A DNA stretch of 49,491 nt, taken from the IMG/VR virus record IMGVR_UViG_3300024298_000341, positions 1 to 49,491 of that record; one strand, given 5' to 3'. Source of the stretch: a virus. Shown here in pieces: positions 26,192-32,859 of the stretch. The translations under genes and the position numbers were made by a program. The notes beneath the pieces are model-generated. The model worked only from the letters and a program-made list of their open reading frames with translations, searched no databases and was not told the origin of the DNA. Each line of letters starts with the position of its first letter. Position 1 is the stretch's first letter.

Positions 26192-26921
26192 TCGTCTCTT
26201 TAATATTATAAAGAGACAGCAAATCTTCAATCTTCGCGGCTAATTTTTCTGACATAACTTCCTTATGTCCGCCGATCTTTCCTTTGACGGGGCCGAAGTT
26301 TGGTAAAGACTTGTCGTGAACATCTGGGATCTTATCCGCAATCTTTTTTTCAATCCAGCTTTCAATTCTTTGTTTTTGATGCTGGTAATCTGTAAGCATA
26401 TCCTCATAATTAACTACAAGCATTTTATCTTTGTGCTTGAGCCAGCCGCTGGTATGCAAGAACCATCGATGAATATAATTTTCTGGTTCAATAATTATAT
26501 GTGGATCAGGTGCATAAGGCTGTAGAAACTTTCTGCCAATATCATCAGGCTTGGAAAACACCCATTCTTCAAACACTGGAAAATCTTTTTGTTCTGGCTT
26601 TGGGATAAATTTATAATAGCTATTTAATACATCCTTGATATCGCGCTTAACGTAAATAACCCTATACTTGCTAAATAAAAAATCTAAATAATCCTTCATA
26701 AACTCTACTTGGTGATGAGATTTATTAACCGAGTCCAAGAAACAGGCATTGCACATAATATCCTTATAAGTTATATGCTTATAGCCTTTTAAATTAAAAT
26801 CTATATTATTTGGCGTATAACCAACGGTCAAAAATTCACCTTTTTTTTCGTAGTTTATCGAATTGATAACAAGATGTGTGCCAGAGCGTTCGTGAGTTAT
26901 AACAAGAACTGGTTTAGTCAT
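26178..26921 (-). CDS. PAPS-dependent sulfotransferase
   Basis: The 247-residue protein has the three sulfotransferase signatures in order. The 5'-phosphosulfate loop is E-R-S-G-T-H-L at residues 11-17. The 3'-phosphate site is R-D-I-K-D-V-L-N-S-Y-Y at 93-103. A late G-P-V-K-G-K-I-G-G-H-K at 210-220 corresponds to the R-K-G-x-x-G-x-W-K region. Length and order match the Sulfotransfer_1 family; such enzymes move sulfate from PAPS to a hydroxyl or amine. There is no signal peptide, so it acts in the cytoplasm on a small molecule, nascent glycan or virion protein. It starts two bases after the RCC1 gene stop and overlaps the glycosyltransferase by 14 bases, so a shared pathway with that enzyme is likely. 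Confidence 0.87.
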   Translation of the reverse strand: MTKPVLVITHERSGTHLVINSINYEKKGEFLTVGYTPNNIDFNLKGYKHITYKDIMCNACFLDSVNKSHHQVEFMKDYLDFLFSKYRVIYVKRDIKDVLNSYYKFIPKPEQKDFPVFEEWVFSKPDDIGRKFLQPYAPDPHIIIEPENYIHRWFLHTSGWLKHKDKMLVVNYEDMLTDYQHQKQRIESWIEKKIADKIPDVHDKSLPNFGPVKGKIGGHKEVMSEKLAAKIEDLLSLYNIKETNEKG

Positions 26922-26923
26922 AA

Positions 26924-29128
26924 TTAAATACTACAAATTTGCACAGGAGTTTCTGATAAAGCTGAAGTGTTATCCCCGTTGCTTCCAAATGGATTATCTC
27001 CCCAAGCCCAGACTTTTCCATTTTTATCAATAGCTATTGAATTATTAGATCCAGAGTTTATTTTGCAGAATGTTTTAATTGCTCCAGCAACACTAACAGG
27101 AGTTCTTCGGCTAGTTCTGCTGTTGTCGCCTAATTGACCGCGATGATTGAAGCCCCATGCCCATGCTCTTCCATTTTTATCAATAGCAAGTGTATGATTA
27201 GGTCCAGCACTTATATGGCAAAAAGTTTTTACCGCACCGGCGACACTTACTGGCGATGTTCTAAAGGTTACAGTATTATCTCCAATTTTTCCATATCCAT
27301 TATCGCCCCATCCCCAAGCTCGGCCATTTTTATCAATAGCCATAGAATGAATTCTTGCAGCTTCTACTTTGCAAAATGTTTTTGCAAGACCGATAATCTT
27401 TGTTGGAGTTGCTATATTTACACCACCACCTGTTCCAGTTTGATTATTTGCATTTCTTCCCCAAGCCCAAACTTGACCATTCTTTTCAATTGCGAGGGTC
27501 CAATTTTCACCTGTAGATATTTTACAAAATGTTTTAACTAAACCTCCAATTTTAACCGGCGTAGCAGAATTTGAAAAAGTTCCATTGCCAAGCTGATTAG
27601 TGTTATTAAGTCCCCACATCCATACTTGACCATTTTTATCTATGGCTGAACCTTGACCTCTGCCCGCACCAATTTCACAAAATGTTTTAACTGCTCCAGC
27701 AACGCTTACTGGAGTGCAGCGATTGGAGCTAGTTCCGTCTCCAAGTTGCAAATATCCATTCCATCCCCATCCCCAAGCTCGGCCATTTTTATCAATAGCG
27801 AGTGTATGGACGCCTCCAGCAGAAGTTATTATTTTACAAAATGTTTTAACAGCTCCCGCTAAACTTACTGGAGTTTTTCTCATTATTACGGTAGTGCCAT
27901 CTCCAAGAGTTCCATATTGAGCATTTATACCCCATCCCCAAATCCTGCCATTTTTATCTATTGCCGCCACATGAGAATCAGAGTATATTTCACAAAAAGT
28001 TTTTATAGATCCTGCTATAGCTGCTGGAGTGCATTTAAACGGAAATGAGCCGATTCCTAATGGACCAATATCATTTTGCCCCCACCCCCAAGATCTACCA
28101 TTTTTATCAACAGCAATAGCATGAGCTATCCCTCCTGATATTTGACAAAATGTTTTAATAGTTCCCGCGACACTAACTGGAGTAAATCTATCTATTAGGC
28201 TTCCATCTCCAAGGACGCCTCCAGAGTTATTTCCCCATGCCCACGCTCTACCGTTCTTATCAAGTGCATAAGAAACATCATATCCATTATTTATATGACA
28301 AAAAGTTTTTACTGCACCCAGAATACTAACAGGAGTTCTTTGGCTCCCAGTTCCATTATTTCCCAACTGTCCATACCTGTTATAGCCCCATCCCCAAAGT
28401 CTTCCATTTTTATCTATTGCAATAGTGTGCGCATTTCCCATAGCAATTTTACAAAAAGTTTTGAGCACTCCAGCTATAGCAACTGGAGTATTTTGCTGGG
28501 AAACTGAATTACTGCCTAGCTGTCCTCGTCCATTATATCCCCAACCCCAAACCCGACCATTTTTATCTATAGCTAAAGATGAGCCCAAAACCGCAGTTGC
28601 GGCTAAAGAACAAAAAGTTTTAACTGCTCCAAGTACACTTATCGGCGTTCGTTTGCTGACTGTAGTATTATCTCCCAATTGTCCATATTGATTTATTCCC
28701 CATGCCCACGCTCTTCCGTACTGATCTATTGCAATTACATGGTTTTGCCCTACAGCAACTTTGCAAAATGTCTTACGTACTCCAGTAACACTGACGGGAG
28801 TTAACATTGCACCTGTAGTAGTTCCATTTCCTAATTGTCCATAATTTCCATAACCCCATCCCCAAACTAAACCATTTTTATCAATAGCAGAACAGAAGGT
28901 CGATCCATTGTCTATTTGACAAAATGTTTTAACACTTCCCGCAATACTTGTTGGTGTAGTGCGCTCTGTTGTCGTATTATTTCCTAATTTTCCATTAGTA
29001 TTGTCTCCCCATCCCCATGTTTTACCGTTTTTATCAATAGCGAAAGAAGAGGAGCTTCCAGCAGAAATAATAAAAGCATTTCTTCTAGGTTTATTTCTTC
29101 TTAATGGCGTCGAGAACGATAAGCTCAT
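26924..29128 (-). CDS. Stand-alone RCC1 double-propeller protein
   Basis: The 734-residue protein is almost entirely RCC1 repeats, 14 units of about 51 residues, after a basic N-terminus (about 17 residues). The core is A-I-D-K-N-G-R-A-W-G-W-G-x-N-x-x-G-Q-L-G-D, then R-T-P-V-S-V-A-G-A-V-K-T-F-C. Fourteen units fit two seven-bladed propellers. A Cys in K-T-F-C recurs in 13 of 14 blades. There is no secretion signal. The repeats are more uniform than in the tail-tube/RCC1 fusion. Because the relative is fused to a tail protein, this one is probably also a virion adhesin or a partner of the same structure. It leads the sulfotransferase, glycosyltransferase and methyltransferase cassette and may be one of its substrates. 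RCC1 proteins in eukaryotes act on small GTPases, which is not a useful guide here. Confidence 0.85.
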   Translation of the reverse strand: MSLSFSTPLRRNKPRRNAFIISAGSSSSFAIDKNGKTWGWGDNTNGKLGNNTTTERTTPTSIAGSVKTFCQIDNGSTFCSAIDKNGLVWGWGYGNYGQLGNGTTTGAMLTPVSVTGVRKTFCKVAVGQNHVIAIDQYGRAWAWGINQYGQLGDNTTVSKRTPISVLGAVKTFCSLAATAVLGSSLAIDKNGRVWGWGYNGRGQLGSNSVSQQNTPVAIAGVLKTFCKIAMGNAHTIAIDKNGRLWGWGYNRYGQLGNNGTGSQRTPVSILGAVKTFCHINNGYDVSYALDKNGRAWAWGNNSGGVLGDGSLIDRFTPVSVAGTIKTFCQISGGIAHAIAVDKNGRSWGWGQNDIGPLGIGSFPFKCTPAAIAGSIKTFCEIYSDSHVAAIDKNGRIWGWGINAQYGTLGDGTTVIMRKTPVSLAGAVKTFCKIITSAGGVHTLAIDKNGRAWGWGWNGYLQLGDGTSSNRCTPVSVAGAVKTFCEIGAGRGQGSAIDKNGQVWMWGLNNTNQLGNGTFSNSATPVKIGGLVKTFCKISTGENWTLAIEKNGQVWAWGRNANNQTGTGGGVNIATPTKIIGLAKTFCKVEAARIHSMAIDKNGRAWGWGDNGYGKIGDNTVTFRTSPVSVAGAVKTFCHISAGPNHTLAIDKNGRAWAWGFNHRGQLGDNSRTSRRTPVSVAGAIKTFCKINSGSNNSIAIDKNGKVWAWGDNPFGSNGDNTSALSETPVQICSI
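26940..29070 (-). repeat. RCC1 repeat array, 14 units (copy 2)
   Basis: Fourteen units of about 153 bases have strong similarity at DNA level. The plus strand repeats CCATTTTTATCAATAGC and CAAAATGTTTTAAC with small changes. Such arrays can shrink or grow by recombination. Confidence 0.88.
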
Positions 29129-29136
29129 ACTTCACT

Positions 29137-29646
29137 TTATAATGTCACAGCTAATGCAAATATATCACTAACTTGCTGCTCGTTTAAATTTAAAGTTGAA
29201 GCGATCATTCCGACGAGAGGGTGTTGTTTTTTTATTTCTAACGCATATTCCCATTCCGCACGGGCAATTTCTCTTTGAACTGGATCTGAAATTCCATCGA
29301 TTTGTGCTTCTATTGTAGAAAGAGATATTCCTGTTTGTATTAATGCTATTCTTAGCTGCCTCGGAGTGCAAGTATCTGGAGGCTTGGGTAACCTTTCGTT
29401 AATCTCATCTTGAGTTAAATTTCTAACATAAGTTTCTTCAACCCATTTAAAATTAAGTAAATCTGCAAAAGATCGCCCTTCAAGGACTTGAGTAGCAGGA
29501 TCAAAAAATGGATCTGGACGCTTTTCAATCTCAAGCTCTATAAGAAAGTCTGGCAATATCCCAGGTTGGCCATCAACTAAATATCGCCCCTCTCGGATCT
29601 CCCCTTCCCTTTTTTGGGTATTTAAATTGTAAAGGAAAGTTTGCAT
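29137..29646 (-). CDS. Tail-region protein with a conserved C-terminal helical domain
   Basis: The 169-residue protein has an N-terminal beta part with G-R-Y-L-V-D-G-Q-P-G and F-D-P-A-T-Q. The C-terminal helical part reads C-T-P-R-Q-L-R-I-A-L-I-Q-T-G-I, then A-R-A-E-W-E-Y-A-L-E-I and H-P-L-V-G-M-I-A. This helical pattern is familiar from small proteins in phage tail-fibre regions of unknown function. The gene sits between the fibre protein at 29662-30576 and the RCC1 gene, with gaps of 15 and 8 bases, so it is in the same unit. A role in fibre assembly or as a virion component is plausible but unproven. Confidence 0.65.
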   Translation of the reverse strand: MQTFLYNLNTQKREGEIREGRYLVDGQPGILPDFLIELEIEKRPDPFFDPATQVLEGRSFADLLNFKWVEETYVRNLTQDEINERLPKPPDTCTPRQLRIALIQTGISLSTIEAQIDGISDPVQREIARAEWEYALEIKKQHPLVGMIASTLNLNEQQVSDIFALAVTL

Positions 29647-29661
29647 ATTTTATATATTATA

Positions 29662-30576
29662 TTAAACGAGTTCTCTTTCTCCAAACAATGTCCAGACATC
29701 TCCAGAGACATTTTTTAATGCTACTACCGAGTACTGTTTCTGTGTTTTGAGAGTCTCGCTAGTGTTAATCACGACCCCTGTTCCTGTGGCAAAAGTAACC
29801 TGACCAGCGCCAGCTTGCTCCAGCATAATTTCGCAGTCAGTTGGCCAAGCGACGACTGATGTTGGCGGCACAGTAACGGTTACTGCTGTTGCGGCAGTGG
29901 TTCTGATATAATCGCCCGCATGCCCGCGCTCTAGCGTAAGACCAGTGCCAGTAAAACCAGAAACTAAAAAGAATTGTGGTCCCAGCGGCCCTACTGTTGA
30001 GCCGCTAACCCTTACGTACATTCCAGAAGTTGTCGTCCAAATGTCGCCATCAACTGGAGAGGTTGGTGCAATGCCGTGCGGAATATTAAATGTAGCCCTG
30101 CCCGTTGTACCTGAAGAAAGTGAGAATTTACCACTGGCTGAAATCGAATCGCCTGAAATTACTAATCCAGTTGTGTTAAATCTGCTGACGCCAGAAACAT
30201 TAAGAGAAATGCCGCTGATTGGCAGCGCCTTTACAGCAGCCCAGTCACCCGAAACGTGCAAGGTATTTGAGGCGTATTGTCCCATCACAACCCTATCATC
30301 ACTAAATACTTCCAAAATTGGCAGGCCCGCAATGTCGTTAACGCTCATAAGTGAGCCAGTCATTACATCGTCAACACCAAATAAGCGTCCGTTTATGCCC
30401 TCAACGAAAAACTTATCAACTGTTCCAGTAGAAAAACTTTGAACTCCAAGCGTGCCGCTATTAGAAAAGGCAAGTCTTACTGCGCCACTTAGAGAAGCGT
30501 CTAAAGACGAAGAACCTGTAGTTCCAGTATTGAACTCTAGGATGCCAGAATTAGGGTTGATTAAAATATTAGGCAT
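29662..30576 (-). CDS. Tail fibre / virion structural protein
   Basis: The 304 residues are beta-rich and poor in Lys and Cys, with repeated short strands and S-G or T-G turns (V-S-G-V-S, S-G-T-T-G, G-S-T-V-G). The C-terminal 100 residues hold G-D-Y-I-R-T-T-A-A-T-A-V-T-V-T-V-P and I-M-L-E-Q-A-G-A-G-Q-V-T-F, a phrase I associate with fibre and head-decoration proteins in other phages. I see no enzymatic motif. The first strand segment (N-S-G-I-L-E-F-N-T-G) suggests trimeric fibre architecture. A TGTAAA box lies 8 bases before its ATG, so it probably starts a transcription unit that continues into the RCC1 and glycosylation genes. Confidence 0.65.
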   Translation of the reverse strand: MPNILINPNSGILEFNTGTTGSSSLDASLSGAVRLAFSNSGTLGVQSFSTGTVDKFFVEGINGRLFGVDDVMTGSLMSVNDIAGLPILEVFSDDRVVMGQYASNTLHVSGDWAAVKALPISGISLNVSGVSRFNTTGLVISGDSISASGKFSLSSGTTGRATFNIPHGIAPTSPVDGDIWTTTSGMYVRVSGSTVGPLGPQFFLVSGFTGTGLTLERGHAGDYIRTTAATAVTVTVPPTSVVAWPTDCEIMLEQAGAGQVTFATGTGVVINTSETLKTQKQYSVVALKNVSGDVWTLFGERELV

Positions 30577-30581
30577 TTTTA

Positions 30582-30590
30582 TAATTTACA
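30582..30590 (-). promoter_or_regulatory. TGTAAA box upstream of the fibre gene at 29662-30576
   Basis: The minus strand reads TGTAAATTA, 8 bases before the ATG. Its sequence and distance match the copy at 4743-4751. Confidence 0.45.
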
Positions 30591-30596
30591 CTGGAA

Positions 30597-31292
30597 TTAG
30601 AGTCGAAAGCGACCTTTTGTGGCGTTGTAGTTTTGACGGATTTCGCTGCTAGATAATCCACGATTATACAGTTTCGCATAATATATATTACAAGCGCAAT
30701 TTCTGCTTGTTCTTAATAAATCATTTGCAAGCACTAATCTTGTAAAATTTATTGTCGGACTAAATGAAGCTGTTCCTTGTAAGACGCCGTCAAAATAAGA
30801 AGTTGCAGTAGAAGAAGTAACTGATAATCCCAAAACATGTATTTTCCCATCCGCCGGAAATTGAGAAGCTGAAGCTAATGCATCGCTTGCTGCTCCATTA
30901 ATAGCACTTCCATAATATCTTAAATGGCCGTTTGTATTTGGTACTCCGTTAAATCCTCCATACTCTAACAAAAGGTTATTTGTTCCATCGTCTAAAACTG
31001 CAAAATCAACCCAGCTTTGACCCCCGCTATTTTGCCTAAATGCCATTTCTATAGTCATATTAGAACTAGATAAACTTATTGCGCATGAGCCATAATCATT
31101 GCTTCCGTCAAATGCAATAATACCCCCATTTGCACTGCTAAATGTTGGTCCATTTATTAGAGTGACATTATTTCCATTCCTACTCAAATCAGTCCAAACT
31201 GTCCCAGAACCGGGGTAACTCTTTGTGTTCCCCGCATCCAAACATAAAACTAAACCATTTTCAACTATATCTGGACCCCCGGAGACACTCAT
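30597..31292 (-). CDS. LamG / concanavalin-like lectin, copy 1
   Basis: The 231-residue protein begins with a short lead, then G-L-V-L-C-L-D-A-G-N-T-K-S-Y-P-G-S-G-T, W-T-D-L-S-R-N-G-N, I-A-F-D-G-S-N-D-Y, a jelly-roll body and the terminal I-R-Q-N-Y-N-A-T-K-G-R-F. This is the Laminin_G_3 / concanavalin A-like layout common in phage tail lectins that bind carbohydrate. The ATG overlaps the stop of the second copy (ATGA). It is 54 residues from start to the F-D-G-S-N-D-Y strand, like its paralogues. Sugar specificity is unknown. Confidence 0.8.
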   Translation of the reverse strand: MSVSGGPDIVENGLVLCLDAGNTKSYPGSGTVWTDLSRNGNNVTLINGPTFSSANGGIIAFDGSNDYGSCAISLSSSNMTIEMAFRQNSGGQSWVDFAVLDDGTNNLLLEYGGFNGVPNTNGHLRYYGSAINGAASDALASASQFPADGKIHVLGLSVTSSTATSYFDGVLQGTASFSPTINFTRLVLANDLLRTSRNCACNIYYAKLYNRGLSSSEIRQNYNATKGRFRL

Positions 31293-31960
31293 AGCTTGAA
31301 CCTTCCTTTGGTGGCGTTGTAGTTTTGAATTATTTCAGCGCGGGACAATGCTCTGTTATATATTTGAGCAACTGCTATGTTTCCCGCAAAAAATCTGTTA
31401 CCAAAACCACTATCTCGCCCCATTTGTATATTGTTTAAAGTGGTTGATGCGTGACTCACATTGTTAACGGCGGAAGTTATTCCAGTTTGCTGACATAGAT
31501 ATGCGGTTGCTGAAGTTGCTCCCACAGAAACCGCACAAAGAGACCATTGCAAATTCGGCACGATCAAACCGCTGGCCCAATTATAAGTATTTGCGTTATC
31601 ATTCCAATGATAGCCAATCTGGTTGCTGCTAAAAAAGTTTAACCCAGTCACGTTTGTTCCTCTGGAAAGAAACACGCCATCATATTGTGCTTGATCTCCA
31701 TTTCTATATATCCAAATCAAAAAAGTGGCGGTGGATGTCACGATTGTACCACTAAATATAACATAGTCATCAACACCATCAAATATGATGCTTCCATTAT
31801 TGGCACTGCTATATGTTGGACCGTTTGTTAGCGTTCCATTTATACCATTTCTGCTAATATCTGTCCAAGCTGTTCCACTGCCCGAATAGCTTTTCGGGTT
31901 TCCAGCATCCAAACATAGCACAAGGCCATCTGTAACTATTTTTGGACCGTTGCTGTACAT
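31289..31960 (-). CDS. LamG / concanavalin-like lectin, copy 2
   Basis: I place the start at 31960, giving 223 residues and one base of separation from the 86-residue gene; an ATG 36 bases upstream would overlap that gene needlessly. The protein reads M-Y-S-N-G-P-K-I-V-T-D-G-L-V-L-C-L-D-A-G, then Y-S-G-S-G-T-A-W-T-D-I-S-R-N-G, I-I-F-D-G-V-D-D-Y, and ends A-L-S-R-A-E-I-I-Q-N-Y-N-A-T-K-G-R-F-K-L. The N- and C-terminal strands are nearly the same as copies 1 and 3, while the middle is quite different. That fits a shared frame with a diverged binding face. Confidence 0.8.
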   Translation of the reverse strand: MYSNGPKIVTDGLVLCLDAGNPKSYSGSGTAWTDISRNGINGTLTNGPTYSSANNGSIIFDGVDDYVIFSGTIVTSTATFLIWIYRNGDQAQYDGVFLSRGTNVTGLNFFSSNQIGYHWNDNANTYNWASGLIVPNLQWSLCAVSVGATSATAYLCQQTGITSAVNNVSHASTTLNNIQMGRDSGFGNRFFAGNIAVAQIYNRALSRAEIIQNYNATKGRFKL

Positions 31961-31961
31961 T

Positions 31962-32222
31962 TTAAATAGGCATTCCAGTCTGGGTCCAACCGACACCTGT
32001 CAGGATATCTAAAATTTCCTCGTAAGTATATGGACCTTCTGCCCCAGAGATTGTGGCGGCGAACGCTGGCGCTTCGCCGTCCCACTTCACAAATGTTTTA
32101 GCTTGATCGATTGATTTGCGCACAGTTTCGGCAGAAGTTTCAAGAACTTCATCAAAATTAACCTTCGTTAATTCGGAGACTGGAATGATTAAGTATTCGC
32201 GATGTTCGAATTGGTGACTCAT
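31962..32222 (-). CDS. Small protein between lectin genes, unknown
   Basis: The 86-residue protein has Y-L-I-I-P-V-S-E-L early, a helical middle rich in Ala/Glu/Lys (V-L-E-T-S-A-E-T-V-R-K-S), then W-D-G-E-A-P-A-F and a final T-Y-E-E-I-L-D-I-L-T-G-V-G-W-T. There is no membrane segment or metal motif. It sits between two lectin genes, 1 and 3 bases from its neighbours, so it belongs to the lectin operon. It may be a small virion or assembly partner of the lectins; I do not recognise it. Confidence 0.65.
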   Translation of the reverse strand: MSHQFEHREYLIIPVSELTKVNFDEVLETSAETVRKSIDQAKTFVKWDGEAPAFAATISGAEGPYTYEEILDILTGVGWTQTGMPI

Positions 32223-32225
32223 AGT

Positions 32226-32858
32226 TTAAAGTTTAAATCGGCCTTTGATGGCATTGTAGTTTTGAAGGATTTCTGATGGCGACAATGCTCTACCATACAC
32301 TTGAGCAACTGCTACGCTAAAAGCCCCATACTCTCCAGCCAAATTGTCACCTCCAACAAAAAATAAAGCGGAATTTTTTGTGGTGGAACTTGTGGTGCTT
32401 GCAATCAAAACTCCATTTCTGTAATAAGACAAACTTGTGCCATTTTTAACGACGCATACGTTTATCCAAGACCCGATGGGCATTGCTCCACCAAAAATTG
32501 TTGGAAAATATTCCATATTACTTGTAGTAAGTTTTGTAAAATCCCCTTGTCTACAACCCATTATGATGTCGGCGCTGCTATTTCTTGTTGGTTTTACCCA
32601 AGTGTTCCAAGTAAATGACGAAGCTGTAGTATATGCGGGTTGAGTATAATTAGTTGAAACATAATCATTAGTGCCATCAAACACAATACTTCCCCTATCT
32701 GCGCTATTAAACGTTGGTCCATTCAAAGTTCCATTGTTTCCATTTCGACTTAAATCATTCCAAGCTGTCCCGCTACCCGGATAGCTTTTTGAGTTCCCCG
32801 CATCCAAGCACAGCACTAACCCATCTGTAACTATCCTTGGCCCATAATTATTCGGCAT
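32226..32858 (-). CDS. LamG / concanavalin-like lectin, copy 3
   Basis: The 210-residue protein is the shortest of the three paralogues. It contains V-T-D-G-L-V-L-C-L-D-A-G-N-S-K-S-Y-P-G-S, W-N-D-L-S-R-N-G-N-N-G, I-V-F-D-G-T-N-D-Y-V and the end A-L-S-P-S-E-I-L-Q-N-Y-N-A-I-K-G-R-F-K-L. The central strands (W-N-T-W-V-K-P-T and I-N-V-C-V-V-K-N-G-T-S-L-S-Y-Y-R-N-G-V) are typical of concanavalin-like domains. It starts one base after the collagen-like fibre gene stop. Confidence 0.8.
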   Translation of the reverse strand: MPNNYGPRIVTDGLVLCLDAGNSKSYPGSGTAWNDLSRNGNNGTLNGPTFNSADRGSIVFDGTNDYVSTNYTQPAYTTASSFTWNTWVKPTRNSSADIIMGCRQGDFTKLTTSNMEYFPTIFGGAMPIGSWINVCVVKNGTSLSYYRNGVLIASTTSSTTKNSALFFVGGDNLAGEYGAFSVAVAQVYGRALSPSEILQNYNAIKGRFKL

Positions 32859-32859
32859 A

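Noticed and set aside
26192-26230. Upstream ATG of the glycosyltransferase gene at 26230
   Set aside because: It would add a short leader and a 53-base overlap with the sulfotransferase gene; the start at 26191 begins directly before the GT8 core and is simpler.
26940-29070. Regular repeats of about 150 bases that could look like a repeat-spacer array
   Set aside because: The unit is far too long and the whole array is an open frame with RCC1 protein motifs. No CRISPR array or cas gene is present.
31961-31996. Upstream ATG of the second lectin gene at 31996
   Set aside because: It overlaps the 86-residue gene and adds residues absent from the two paralogues; the ATG at 31960 follows that gene's stop and aligns with them.
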